A stretch of 56,798 nt of DNA from an uncultured Bacteroides sp. (lineage in GTDB: Bacteria > Bacteroidota > Bacteroidia > Bacteroidales > Bacteroidaceae): contig CALULP010000039.1 of NCBI GenBank assembly GCA_944321495.1, forward strand, positions 1 to 56,798, in the 5' to 3' direction. Below, piece by piece: positions 24,302 to 33,601 of the stretch (position 1 is its first letter; every line of letters begins with the position of its first letter). A program made the translations under genes and the position numbers. Under the pieces are notes generated by a model that did not search any database, was not told where the DNA came from, and saw nothing but the letters and a program-made list of their open reading frames with translations.

Positions 24302-25735
24302 ATGGGGGTAGTTAAGAGTACTGTATATTATTCTATAGGGGAAATCTGTCCCAGAATTTTATCTTTTTTCCTTCTTCCCATCTTTACAAGATATCTTTCT
24401 ACTTCCGATTATGGTATATTGTCGTATACGAATTCCATATCGACATTACTGTTGGGGTTGGGTATAATGTCATTGAATTCCTATGTGCTTCGTTATTTTT
24501 TTATTTATAAAACAGACGTTGAACGGAGGAGGATGATAGGCACCATATATTGTTTTATAGGCCTGACAAATGTCCTACTTTTTTTATTGATATATTTGTC
24601 TGGTCCTTATTTGCTTTCTGAATTTGATATACAGATACCTTGGAATCCTTACTTTAAGTATGCATTGATAATAAATCTGTTGGATTCTTTCTCTGTCATT
24701 CCTTTGGCTGTATACAGAGTAAAGCAGCAGCCTTTGAATTTTGTCGCTTTATCATTCGGACGTACATTGTGTGTCGCGTTATTGAATATTTATTTTATAG
24801 TCTATGCCAAAACCGGATTGGTAGGTTATTATCATTCCATGCTATATGTATATATCCCCTTTTTCTTCATTTACTTGTATATCATCAGCAAAAATGCAGT
24901 ATTTTGTTTGCGAAAGGAAGATGTATGTACTGGACTGAAATATGCTCTTCCGCTTTTGCCCGGCGCATTAAGTTATATTGTTTTAAGTACTTTCGACCGG
25001 GTAATCCTTGAGCGGTATGTCGCTCTTTCTATTATTGGCATTTACAATATCGCTTATACTTTGTCTTTTGCCTTAAATGTTGTCAATCAAAGTGTGTATA
25101 AGGCTATAGAACCCGAAATATTTAAGCGATATGGAACTCCCGATTATGAGCAATTTCTAAATCAAGCCAAGCGGGTATTTTTTCCATTACTTTATTTAGT
25201 AGGCATGGGGATAACATTATTCTCGCAGGAGTTTTTTTTCTTTATAACTTCAAAGGATTTTTATGAGGGGTATAAACTGGTACCATTTTTAATCTGTACT
25301 GCAGTTTTATCCGGGCAAAATGTTTTGTATTCAAATGTGTTGGGTGCGGAAAGACGAACTAAAGTCAGTGGTGGAATAACAATCGCGGGTGGTATCTGTA
25401 GTTTTACTCTCAATATGATACTTATTCCTGTTATGGGTGTATGGGGAGCAGCCATTTCGTCTGTTACATCTTTTGCTTTTATGAATTTCTTATTGTATAA
25501 GAATGTCAATCTGCAACGTAAATCTGTTATCCGAGAATATGTATCTTTATTGGTATTGCTTTTCATACCTTGTTTACTTTCCTTATTTGATATGGATATT
25601 TCTTTCTTTACTGCAGGACTGAAGGTCGTTATTGTAGTAGCATTTAGTATATATTTATTGGCCTTGTATGGATGGCATAAACAAAATGTAGTCTCGTTGT
25701 GTCAATCCTACTTTAATATGCGCAAAAGATCGTAG
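24302..25735 (+). CDS. wzx: Wzx-type oligosaccharide flippase
   Basis: A 477-aa polytopic membrane protein with about 12-14 hydrophobic helices and the MATE/MOP-family opening VKSTVYYSIGEICPRILSFF, followed by LPIFTRYLSTSDYGILSYTN. It moves the lipid-linked repeat unit across the inner membrane. It follows ptmE with one base between, ending the coupled sugar-nucleotide block. Typical of Wzx proteins, sequence beyond the first helices is poorly conserved. Confidence 0.9.
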   Translation: MGVVKSTVYYSIGEICPRILSFFLLPIFTRYLSTSDYGILSYTNSISTLLLGLGIMSLNSYVLRYFFIYKTDVERRRMIGTIYCFIGLTNVLLFLLIYLSGPYLLSEFDIQIPWNPYFKYALIINLLDSFSVIPLAVYRVKQQPLNFVALSFGRTLCVALLNIYFIVYAKTGLVGYYHSMLYVYIPFFFIYLYIISKNAVFCLRKEDVCTGLKYALPLLPGALSYIVLSTFDRVILERYVALSIIGIYNIAYTLSFALNVVNQSVYKAIEPEIFKRYGTPDYEQFLNQAKRVFFPLLYLVGMGITLFSQEFFFFITSKDFYEGYKLVPFLICTAVLSGQNVLYSNVLGAERRTKVSGGITIAGGICSFTLNMILIPVMGVWGAAISSVTSFAFMNFLLYKNVNLQRKSVIREYVSLLVLLFIPCLLSLFDMDISFFTAGLKVVIVVAFSIYLLALYGWHKQNVVSLCQSYFNMRKRS

Positions 25736-25785
25736 ATATAACTGATTGTAATATTGAAAAATAGAGTTTTAAGGAAAGAACATTT

Positions 25786-27126
25786 ATGAGCCAAGAAATA
25801 TGTGACAGATTTTTGTCTTTTGAGGAAGAACAGGGAATGTTTAACTTAAGAGACTCTAAAGGGAGGCCTGTATGGGATATTTTGCGTTACCATATATATA
25901 GTAATTTGATTTATGGAGATTATAAAAAGAAATCGCATCAAGTTTCCAGAGATTACATCTATAAGTGCAAAGTATTGTTTAAATGGCTAAAGTCATTGTT
26001 CATACGGAGCAAGTATCTGTTTTATTTAGCTTCCAGGAATAAAAAAAACGATGGAAAATTATTCGATAAAAATGCGGATGATGTATTGAAATGTTTGTCC
26101 GGTCACGACTGTATTATTATTGAGTCGTTTAGTCGGGTGGATTCTTCCGATTTATCATATGATATGGGTTTCTTGTTGGCAAATTTCCCTTTTTCTTTGC
26201 TTTATAGAATATACCCTGCTCCTTCATTCGATTTCACAGGTATATACCGGACTGTGAAAGCTCAATTCCCGAGTTTAAGTATTTCCATCATAGAGTTAAG
26301 ACGGATATATATACGGTTCTATGCGCAAAGAGCTTTTTATAAATTCTTTTTAAAAAGATGGAAAATACGGAAAGTTTTCCTTGTTCAAAATGATATCCAA
26401 AAGGGATTGATAGCGGCCTGTAAAGAACTTGGCATAGCGATTTATGAATTTCAGCATGGTATTGTAGAACACGGTCATATGGCATATTCTTATTCTCCCC
26501 GTACTAAACCATCAGACGTATATCTTCCCGACACAATTTTCTCATTATCCAAATTTTGGTTCAAGGATTTGACAATGCCGGGTGTGCATGTACTGCCTAT
26601 TGGAAATAATAATTTCTGGATTATGCCTGTTTCTAAAGAGGCTGGTAGTGGGAAAAACATATTGGTTATTTCTGCAGATGTATACGGGGAAGAACTTTCT
26701 TCCTTTGTAAAGGAATGCGTGAAAGATAGCTTTTTCAATAGTTATACATTTTATTTTAAGTTGCATCCCAATCAGTTTGGAGAGAAAGGCTGGTATATTG
26801 ATTATTTTAGAGAATGTGCTAATGTAGAGGTAATAACAGATGAATGGGATGTACCTACTTTGGTTAGGAAATCAGAAACTATATTGGCTATTGTTTCTAC
26901 AGCAGTTTATGAGGGATTGCAAGGAAATTCTCGTGTGTGCATCTTGAAAAGAGACAATTATCTGGCTCACAAATGTCTTTTTAACCATCCTAATGTGTTC
27001 TTAATAGATTCAAGAGACGACTTTAAGAAATCTATTTTAGGACCGCTAAAATCTAATGATGAAGTATTTTTTTCTTCATTTAATATGGACTTATTTAAAC
27101 AATCATTGTCAAAAAATAAATGTTGA
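25786..27126 (+). CDS. Putative GT-B glycosyltransferase with sialyltransferase-like motifs
   Basis: A 446-aa cytoplasmic protein with no clear family recognised by eye. The C-terminal half looks like a nucleotide-sugar-binding GT-B domain. It has EFQHGIVEHGHMAYSYSP, a KLHPNQF segment (His327-Pro328) and IVSTAVYEGLQG (Ser371-Thr372). An HP motif followed by an S-S/T motif is characteristic of bacterial CMP-sialic acid transferases. Given the CMP-nonulosonate pathway just upstream, this is the best candidate in the window for the transferase that uses it. AT-rich composition sets it apart from legB and legC. Confidence 0.6.
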   Translation: MSQEICDRFLSFEEEQGMFNLRDSKGRPVWDILRYHIYSNLIYGDYKKKSHQVSRDYIYKCKVLFKWLKSLFIRSKYLFYLASRNKKNDGKLFDKNADDVLKCLSGHDCIIIESFSRVDSSDLSYDMGFLLANFPFSLLYRIYPAPSFDFTGIYRTVKAQFPSLSISIIELRRIYIRFYAQRAFYKFFLKRWKIRKVFLVQNDIQKGLIAACKELGIAIYEFQHGIVEHGHMAYSYSPRTKPSDVYLPDTIFSLSKFWFKDLTMPGVHVLPIGNNNFWIMPVSKEAGSGKNILVISADVYGEELSSFVKECVKDSFFNSYTFYFKLHPNQFGEKGWYIDYFRECANVEVITDEWDVPTLVRKSETILAIVSTAVYEGLQGNSRVCILKRDNYLAHKCLFNHPNVFLIDSRDDFKKSILGPLKSNDEVFFSSFNMDLFKQSLSKNKC

Positions 27127-27800
27127 TGGGGAATAAATTTTTAGTTTACTATTTTAATCGTTCTGCCCATCTTTTTATTAGAATAATCTTTTCTTTTAAA
27201 TGGCGTGTATTGTTGAGGTCTTTTGGAAAAAAATCTCAAATTATATCTCCATTATCTCTTGATGGAAAAGAAAATATGATTATAGGGAATAGGGTTTATG
27301 TTGGCTATAAGACGTGGTTGGCTGCATTGCCATTAACGGGTGAAAAAGAGTGTATTTTGGAACTTCAAGATGGAGTGACTGTTGGACATTTTAATCATAT
27401 CTACGCGACCAAGAAGATCGTTTTGGAACGTGATGTATTGACTGCAGATAAAGTTTATATATCAGATAATCTACATGGGTATGAAGATATAAATCTACCT
27501 ATAAAGCAGCAACCAATTATACAACACCGAGAAGTTGTAATTGGTGAAGGATCATGGTTGGGTGAAAATGTATGTGTGCTTGGTGCAAAGATAGGTAAGC
27601 ATTGTGTAATTGGTGCAAATAGCGTTGTGACCAAGGATATTCCTGATTACTGTGTTGCAGTAGGGGTGCCGGCTAAAGTAATTAGAAGTTATGATTCAAG
27701 TTTAAATATGTGGGTGAATATTAAAAATGGTTTACAAAATGGGGGGGGTAAAAAGATTATTCGGATTTGCGCTGAGAGTTATTATGTATTTGTGGCGTAA
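27120..27800 (+). CDS. Hexapeptide-repeat acetyltransferase (first of a pair)
   Basis: A 226-aa protein with left-handed beta-helix repeats (GNRVYVGYKTW, VVIGEGSWLGENVCVLGA, IGKHCVIGANSVVTKDIPDY) and the typical end YCVAVGVPAKVIRSY. This is the WbbJ/maltose-acetyltransferase-like group that uses acetyl-CoA to O-acetylate sugars. The start overlaps the previous stop; ATG 27126 is an alternative. The last 16 residues after a run of eight G (27741-27748) are an out-of-frame reading of the next gene. With nine G the protein would stop immediately after the tract, and with seven G it would fuse to the next acetyltransferase. Confidence 0.85.
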   Translation: MLMGNKFLVYYFNRSAHLFIRIIFSFKWRVLLRSFGKKSQIISPLSLDGKENMIIGNRVYVGYKTWLAALPLTGEKECILELQDGVTVGHFNHIYATKKIVLERDVLTADKVYISDNLHGYEDINLPIKQQPIIQHREVVIGEGSWLGENVCVLGAKIGKHCVIGANSVVTKDIPDYCVAVGVPAKVIRSYDSSLNMWVNIKNGLQNGGGKKIIRICAESYYVFVA

Positions 27801-28347
27801 GCCTCGATATAGACGTTATTCTTTTTCTGCATATATTCACCGGGTGAACTTTATAACTCCTCGTTATGTAGAGTGTGGTAGACAGGTGTATGTCGGATTT
27901 AATGCAAGGATTCAAGGAGTTAGTAAATATAATAATGCATATTTTTTTCCATCCATTATTTTAGAAGATGGAGTGAGTATTCAGCAGAATGTTCATTTGA
28001 CTTGTGCCAATCGAATTGTTATAGGAAAAAACACGGCAATCGCAGCTAATGTAACCATTACAGATATCCATCATTCTTATGAGGATATTTCAATTCCGAT
28101 AGAACAACAAGATATTAAAGTCGGTTTTGTAGAAATTGGGGAAGATTGTAAAATTTACAACAATGTGGTGATACTTCCTAATGTCAGAATAGGGAAACAT
28201 GTAACTGTGGGTGCCAATTCGGTTGTGAATAGCAATCTGCCTGATTATTGTGTGGCGGTTGGCATTCCAGCCTGTATTATCAAGCGTTATGATTCTATCA
28301 CAAAAGCTTGGCGGAAAACCAATCCGCAGGGCGAATTTATAGATTAA
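27727..28347 (+). CDS. Hexapeptide-repeat acetyltransferase (second of a pair)
   Basis: A 206-aa left-handed beta-helix acetyltransferase, similar to its neighbour in the C-terminal half (VEIGEDCKIYNNVVILPNVR, IGKHVTVGANSVVNSNLPDY, VAVGIPACIIKRYDS). The catalytic-type histidine pair region TDIHHSYEDI is present. The ATG at 27727 lies inside the upstream gene and eleven codons before the end of that overlap comes the G8 tract, so its frame depends on tract length. ATG 27784 or so (MYLWRKPRYRR) is a start beyond the tract. Likely O-acetylation of a capsule sugar. Confidence 0.83.
   Translation: MVYKMGGVKRLFGFALRVIMYLWRKPRYRRYSFSAYIHRVNFITPRYVECGRQVYVGFNARIQGVSKYNNAYFFPSIILEDGVSIQQNVHLTCANRIVIGKNTAIAANVTITDIHHSYEDISIPIEQQDIKVGFVEIGEDCKIYNNVVILPNVRIGKHVTVGANSVVNSNLPDYCVAVGIPACIIKRYDSITKAWRKTNPQGEFID
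27741..27748 (+). repeat. G8 homopolymer in overlapping acetyltransferase genes
   Basis: Eight consecutive G in an otherwise AT-rich stretch, shared by the 3' end of one acetyltransferase gene and the 5' end of the next. Length change by one base would alter both reading frames. Confidence 0.75.
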
Positions 28348-28359
28348 TCAAATAAACAA

Positions 28360-29499
28360 ATGAAACATATTCTTGTTACCGGCGGAGCCGGATTCATCGG
28401 ATCCAACCTCGCCTTGAAACTCGTGTCCAAAGGATACGAAGTGACTGTATTGGATAACCTGTCCCCCCAGATACACGGGGCTAATCCGGAAGAAACTTCC
28501 CCGTTGTACCGTTCCATACTGGGAAAGGTGCAGTTCATCAAAGGTTCTGTGACTGAGCGTGCGGACTGGCTCCGTGCTTTGGAGGGGGTGGACTGCGTAG
28601 TCCATTTGGCTGCTGAAACCGGAACAGGACAATCGATGTACGAGATACAGAAATATGTAGGGGTGAACATCGGTGGTACGGCTTTGCTGTTGGATATCCT
28701 GACCAACACGAAACACTCGGTAAAGAAAGTGGTAGTGGCGGAATCGAGAGCCATCTACGGGGAAGGACGTTATTATAGCGATGAGTTGGGACGTTATGTC
28801 TATCCGGAAGAACGCGCGGATGAAGACATGGCACGGAGTGACTTTGAAGTGAAATATCCCGGCTGCAAACAGCCGCTTAAATTAGTGGCGACTACGGAAG
28901 ATTCGTTGGTTCACCCGACTTCTGTGTATGGCATCACGAAGCAGGTACAGGGACAGCTGGTTCATCTGGTATGCCCTTCTATCGGCATCGCATCGGTGTC
29001 TTATCGTTATCAGAATGTCTACGGTCCCGGGCAGTCGCTTTCCAACCCTTACACGGGCATCCTATCCATCTTTTCGACCCGCATCAAGAACGGGAATGAA
29101 ATCAACATCTTTGAGGACGGGAAGGAAACGCGCGACTTTGTTTACATTGACGACGTAGTGGATGCCACTATCTTGGGCATAGAGAAGAAAGAAGCGAACG
29201 GGCATGTGTTCAATGTGGGCACGGGCGTGGCGACAGACGTGCTGACCGTGGCCAACACGTTGATAGAGAAATACGGTATTCAGGTTCCGGTGCGGGTGTC
29301 GGGCAATTACCGTTTGGGCGACATCCGTCACAACTATGCGGACATTACCGCTGCCCGTACCGTTCTGGGTTTTGAACCGAAATGGAGTTTCAGTGACGGT
29401 ATCGGCGAGTTTGTGAAATGGGTGAACCGTCAGGAAGTGCAGGAAGACAAATACGAAGCCTCGATTGAGGAAATGAAGCGGAAAGGGCTTTATAAGTAG
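28360..29499 (+). CDS. NAD-dependent nucleotide-sugar epimerase/dehydratase
   Basis: A 379-aa extended SDR. It has the NAD-binding ILVTGGAGFIGSNLALKLVS, the catalytic SVYGITK (Tyr-x-x-x-Lys), VVAESRAIYGEGRYYSDELG, and the late motif SGNYRLGDIRHNYADITAA. It resembles dTDP-rhamnose/UDP-galactose 4-epimerase-type enzymes (WbiB/GalE/WcaG). It supplies a sugar nucleotide for the repeat unit; the exact substrate is not readable. Its base composition and codon use are richer in G+C than the acetyltransferases before and the glycosyltransferases after it, which suggests a separate origin within a mosaic capsule locus. Confidence 0.85.
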   Translation: MKHILVTGGAGFIGSNLALKLVSKGYEVTVLDNLSPQIHGANPEETSPLYRSILGKVQFIKGSVTERADWLRALEGVDCVVHLAAETGTGQSMYEIQKYVGVNIGGTALLLDILTNTKHSVKKVVVAESRAIYGEGRYYSDELGRYVYPEERADEDMARSDFEVKYPGCKQPLKLVATTEDSLVHPTSVYGITKQVQGQLVHLVCPSIGIASVSYRYQNVYGPGQSLSNPYTGILSIFSTRIKNGNEINIFEDGKETRDFVYIDDVVDATILGIEKKEANGHVFNVGTGVATDVLTVANTLIEKYGIQVPVRVSGNYRLGDIRHNYADITAARTVLGFEPKWSFSDGIGEFVKWVNRQEVQEDKYEASIEEMKRKGLYK

Positions 29500-29519
29500 A
29501 AGACTTAATAATTATCGTT

Positions 29520-30278
29520 ATGATACCCAAAACTATACATTATTGTTGGTTAGGAAAAGGGAGAAAATCTTCCTTAATAAGGAAGTGCATTAATTCGTGG
29601 AAAAGGGTAATGCCAGAATGGACATTTATAGAATGGAATGAAGAAAATTTTGATACAGAGAGTTTAGTTTATGTAAAAGAGGCCATTGCACATAAAAAAT
29701 ATGCTTTTGCCACAGACTATATTCGTCTATATGCACTATACAATTATGGTGGTATTTATCTTGATACAGATATTTTATTATTTAACTCATTAGAGCCATT
29801 TAGAACTAATAAGATGTTTACTGCACACGAGTGTTTCGATAGCATCTTTGCTATGTATAAAGATTCAATAGATAGTGCAGGTGTACATGTGCCCAATACT
29901 CCTATCGGAGGATTTGGCATTATGTCAGCAGTGATTGGTGCTGAAAAGGGGCATTGGTTCATTAAAGAATGTATGGATTATTATCAAAACATGGAGTTTA
30001 AGGTGGATAGGCTTTTAATAATAGATGGGTTAATGGCTTCAATGCTGGAAAAATATGGTTATAGATATAAAGATGAATTGCAGATATTAAAAGATATAGC
30101 AATTTATTCATCAGAAACTTTTTTAACTGATGCTAGGGACTATAGAGGTATATGTACAGCAATTCATTGGTGCTCTGCAAGTTGGACGCATCTTAATTTT
30201 CGGCGTCGAATAATTTTTCTAATGCCATATTTTGCATTAAAATATTTCAATATCAGGAATAAATTCAGACAATGTTAA
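29520..30278 (+). CDS. GT32-type glycosyltransferase
   Basis: A 252-aa capsular/mannosyl-transferase-like protein of the GT32 (Gly_transf_sug, DXD) family. It opens with IPKTIHYCWLGKGRKSSLI and has FATDYIRLYALYNYGGIYLD with the metal-binding DXD at Asp82 and Asp84. It adds one sugar to the growing lipid-linked unit on the cytoplasmic side. Donor and acceptor are unknown. ATG 29520 fits the family start. Confidence 0.9.
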   Translation: MIPKTIHYCWLGKGRKSSLIRKCINSWKRVMPEWTFIEWNEENFDTESLVYVKEAIAHKKYAFATDYIRLYALYNYGGIYLDTDILLFNSLEPFRTNKMFTAHECFDSIFAMYKDSIDSAGVHVPNTPIGGFGIMSAVIGAEKGHWFIKECMDYYQNMEFKVDRLLIIDGLMASMLEKYGYRYKDELQILKDIAIYSSETFLTDARDYRGICTAIHWCSASWTHLNFRRRIIFLMPYFALKYFNIRNKFRQC

Positions 30279-30309
30279 GATCACTAGTGTTTATATTATA
30301 AAATTACAA

Positions 30310-31272
30310 ATGTCCAAAAAGATTTTATTTATCGCACCTAATTATTTTGGTATTCAAGAAAAAATAAAAAAATGTTTGGAGAAGCAAGGATATCAGGTAT
30401 TTTATATCAATGATTCAGATAACAGTTTTTTTATAAATATAATCAAGAGAATCCCATATATAGAAAAAAAAATACGATTTCGAAAAAGGGGAAAAATAGA
30501 GAAAATTGCTCAAAATAACTCTATTGATACTTTATTTGTGATAAGAGGTAGCCAACTGGATTGTAATGATTGGCGCATTTTTTTTGAGCACACAAATATC
30601 CCTCATAAACTAATGTACCAATGGGATTCAGTCAGAAATTTTGATTATACAAACGTTGCATCTCTTTTCGATAAAGTTTATACTTTTGATAAGGAAGATA
30701 GTATAAAATATGGTTATTGTTACTATCCTCTATTTTTTGAAAAAGTAAAATCAGAAGTAGCACCGACAATTGATTTATTGTTTGTCGGAATTTGGCATAG
30801 TGATCGGATTAAAATACTAAATCGTATTTATGAACAAGCACAACAGAAGGGATTGAGTTGTGATTTTCGAGTTTATTATCCTTGGTACCTTTATCTTTGG
30901 TTAAAATATGTACGAAAGAAAGATATGCAATCCCCTTTTTGGCGTTTCAAAAAAATATCCAGAAAAGAAATGGATTTTTTGTATGCACATACAAGATGTG
31001 TTGTAGATATAAATCACCCATTGCAATCTGGATTGACAATGCGTACCATGGAAACAATTGGGAATAATAAAAAGTTGATTACAACCAATGGTTTTATTAA
31101 GCAAGAAAAGTTCTATTCAAGTGACAGCATACAGATTATTGATCGCGATGTCACAGGAATAAATTTTTCTTTCTTGGATAAAGAGACGCATTATGAAGGG
31201 GTAGATTGTTATGAATTGACGAATTGGCTTGTTAATATGTTTGACAATGGGGAGCATAACAAAGCGAAATGA
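30310..31272 (+). CDS. Putative GT-B glycosyltransferase (CgeB-like)
   Basis: A 320-aa protein with a Rossmann-like opening (KKILFIAPNYFGIQEKIKKC), a central IDLLFVGIWHSDRIKIL segment and a C-terminal VVDINHPLQSGLTMRTMETI segment. The last is the usual glutamate-containing donor-binding region of CgeB/group-1-like transferases. The family call is weaker than for the neighbours, but its place within the glycosyltransferase block supports it. Its end overlaps the start of the polymerase gene by 26 bases. Confidence 0.7.
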   Translation: MSKKILFIAPNYFGIQEKIKKCLEKQGYQVFYINDSDNSFFINIIKRIPYIEKKIRFRKRGKIEKIAQNNSIDTLFVIRGSQLDCNDWRIFFEHTNIPHKLMYQWDSVRNFDYTNVASLFDKVYTFDKEDSIKYGYCYYPLFFEKVKSEVAPTIDLLFVGIWHSDRIKILNRIYEQAQQKGLSCDFRVYYPWYLYLWLKYVRKKDMQSPFWRFKKISRKEMDFLYAHTRCVVDINHPLQSGLTMRTMETIGNNKKLITTNGFIKQEKFYSSDSIQIIDRDVTGINFSFLDKETHYEGVDCYELTNWLVNMFDNGEHNKAK

Positions 31273-32491
31273 CTATAAATTGAAATGGATTGCCATTCTT
31301 TTGTTTTTGCTTTATCCGATAGCTTCAATTCCTTTAATTGTAGCTGGCATATTGAAGAAACAAAAATGGGCTTTCGTGCTTTTCTCTTGCTTTATGGGAT
31401 TATTGGCTATATTGTATCCACCAGCAGGAGACCTGTATCGTTATGCGAAAGACTTTGAACTGTATTCAGAGAGTGATTGGAATACTTTTTGTCTTCTATT
31501 AATTTTTAAATTTGACTATTTTCTTCCCTTATTATCCTATGCTATTGGCCATTTGGGAGGAACTGTAGAACTGACCCGTTTCATATTTGCTTTTCTTTCT
31601 TATTACTTGATGTTTGATTTGTTTTCTTTGATTTGTAGAGATAATAATCTTAATGACAAGAAAATATACATCTATGTTTTCATCATATTTATTCCATTAA
31701 CTTTTTGGACTTTTTTGTTCCGTTACTATTTTGCATTGGTGTTTCTTTTAAATGGTTCGTATCGATGGTTCGTTCATAATGAGAAAAAAGGTATTCTGTT
31801 TGTCGCGTTATCTGTATTGGCTCATGTTAGTTATTTACCTTTCTTTTTTCTGTGTTTCTTTTCTAAAAATCGTTTTTTCAAATTTAGTTATTTAGTAGTA
31901 GTCTTACTTTGCATATTAGCATTATGTTGTGATACTACTTCTATTGGGGAAAAGATTCTATCATATCTTCCCTTTTCTGATTCTTTGTTGGCTCATATCG
32001 GAGAATATATAGATGGCAGTCAATCCGAATCTATTGTAAGGGATTTCTCACTAAAGCAAATGATAGTGTATGTGTTTTCTAATGTATTATCGCTTTTTGT
32101 GTTGTATGTCTATCTGAAAATATATAGGAAAAAATTTACGTCATACATGGGATTTATAAATTCGACATTACTTATGTTGTTGTTTTCTTCTTCATTTCCA
32201 GTTATATTTTCACGTTTAATGTCTGTATGTCTATTTCAATTAAAGATGAGTATATTGGCTTTTTCAGAAAAATATCAGCAAGTACATTTTAAAATACTTT
32301 GTTATATTTCAATTTTTGTATTGTTAGTTTCTGTATGGCAGCGTCGTTTTTTCTTTGCAGATGGATATATATGGAAAATTTTTACTTCTACTAGTTTTGA
32401 AATTGTTACATTTTCATACTCTGATTCATGGATAAATAATCATTTAAATGAAGATGGCGATTTTTATAATAGACTAAATGCTATTGATTGA
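31247..32491 (+). CDS. EpsG-family polysaccharide polymerase (Wzy role)
   Basis: A 414-aa integral membrane protein with about ten hydrophobic helices and the EpsG-type motif ILYPPAGDLYRYAKDFELYS near residue 45. Short charged loops and extreme AT-richness are typical of Wzy proteins. It would link exported repeat units in the periplasm. ATG 31247 is preferred over TTG 31229; both overlap the previous gene. No other polymerase candidate is seen in the locus, which strengthens the role. Confidence 0.82.
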   Translation: MGSITKRNDYKLKWIAILLFLLYPIASIPLIVAGILKKQKWAFVLFSCFMGLLAILYPPAGDLYRYAKDFELYSESDWNTFCLLLIFKFDYFLPLLSYAIGHLGGTVELTRFIFAFLSYYLMFDLFSLICRDNNLNDKKIYIYVFIIFIPLTFWTFLFRYYFALVFLLNGSYRWFVHNEKKGILFVALSVLAHVSYLPFFFLCFFSKNRFFKFSYLVVVLLCILALCCDTTSIGEKILSYLPFSDSLLAHIGEYIDGSQSESIVRDFSLKQMIVYVFSNVLSLFVLYVYLKIYRKKFTSYMGFINSTLLMLLFSSSFPVIFSRLMSVCLFQLKMSILAFSEKYQQVHFKILCYISIFVLLVSVWQRRFFFADGYIWKIFTSTSFEIVTFSYSDSWINNHLNEDGDFYNRLNAID

Positions 32492-32506
32492 TAATCATTG
32501 TTTATT

Positions 32507-33601
32507 ATGTCTGCAAAGAAATACATAGCCTTTTTTTTGCCAAGCCTTAATATAGGAGGAATTGAGCAAGTTTTTATTTGTTATGCGAATAATTTAGTTG
32601 CAAAGGGATATCAAGTAGATTTCGTATTGTGTAAGCAAGAGGGGAAGTTGATGGAATGTTTGTCTGACTCTGTCGGAATAGTTTCTTTAGGTGATATACA
32701 ATTGAGAAAGGCGTTGTTGCCATTGAGGCGATATTTGAAAAGAAATGCACCAGATATGATTATAACGGGGGGGGATTGTCCCAATTTATTACTTATTTTA
32801 TCTTCCATATTTATCAGTGTGCGAACAAAGATTATTATATCTCAGCATAATTATTATGATATAGAAGCACGTCGTAGTGTAGGTTTTTTTTCTAAAGTGC
32901 TTCAATATGCAATGAAGCTGTTATACCCATTATCAGATAAGATTATTGCGGTATCTGATGGGATATTTTCTTATCTAAAAAATGATTTATCGATAAATGC
33001 GGAGAAAATAGTGAAATTAAATAATCCGATTGATATTGATAATATAAAATATAGGTCAACATTACATGTTCCTGTAAAATTGCCCGGCAACTATGTTACA
33101 TTTATTGGACGTATTTCGCCGGTAAAAAATATCTTATTTTTGTTACATGCGTTTGATGAGGCTAATATTGGGGATATTCATTTAGTAATAGTAGGGGATG
33201 GAGATTATATGCATCGTGTACGGGAGGAAATTTTAACTTTAAAAAAGAAGAAGTATGTACTGTGCGTAGGTGCAGTCGCAAATCCTCTTCCTATTTTAGC
33301 TAAATCAGAATTGCTGCTTTTACCGTCTTTTTCAGAAGCTTTTCCGACGATTTTATTAGAGGCTATGTGCTTAGGAAAAAACATAGTTGCTACTCCTACA
33401 CAAGGGGCAATGGAAATTTTGAAAAATGAGAAAAATGGATTTATCAGTAATGATTTTACAGATATAAGATATTTTGCAAGATTGATAGAAAAGGCCTTGT
33501 CGATAAAAGACGCATCTCATGCGGTTAATGTTGAAAAATATTCGGTAAATAATATTATAAAGCAGTTAGAAGCGAAAGTCATATATTCTTCATGTATTTA
33601 A
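32507..33601 (+). CDS. Glycosyltransferase family 4 protein
   Basis: A 364-aa GT-B enzyme. The N-terminal acceptor domain opens with YIAFFLPSLNIGGIEQVFI; the C-terminal donor domain has TFIGRISPVKNILFLLHAFD and the E-x7-E region LPSFSEAFPTILLEAMCLGK. ATG 32507 is chosen over TTG 32498. The gene contains a G8 run at 32767-32774 and two T8 runs, and is intact as sequenced. A 355-base gap with no gene follows. Confidence 0.9.
   Translation: MSAKKYIAFFLPSLNIGGIEQVFICYANNLVAKGYQVDFVLCKQEGKLMECLSDSVGIVSLGDIQLRKALLPLRRYLKRNAPDMIITGGDCPNLLLILSSIFISVRTKIIISQHNYYDIEARRSVGFFSKVLQYAMKLLYPLSDKIIAVSDGIFSYLKNDLSINAEKIVKLNNPIDIDNIKYRSTLHVPVKLPGNYVTFIGRISPVKNILFLLHAFDEANIGDIHLVIVGDGDYMHRVREEILTLKKKKYVLCVGAVANPLPILAKSELLLLPSFSEAFPTILLEAMCLGKNIVATPTQGAMEILKNEKNGFISNDFTDIRYFARLIEKALSIKDASHAVNVEKYSVNNIIKQLEAKVIYSSCI

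Noticed and set aside
27120..28347. A single broken acetyltransferase gene
   Set aside because: Each frame holds a complete left-handed beta-helix domain with its own C-terminal VAVG(V/I)PA motif, so two genes are more likely than one frameshifted gene, although the G8 tract could fuse them.
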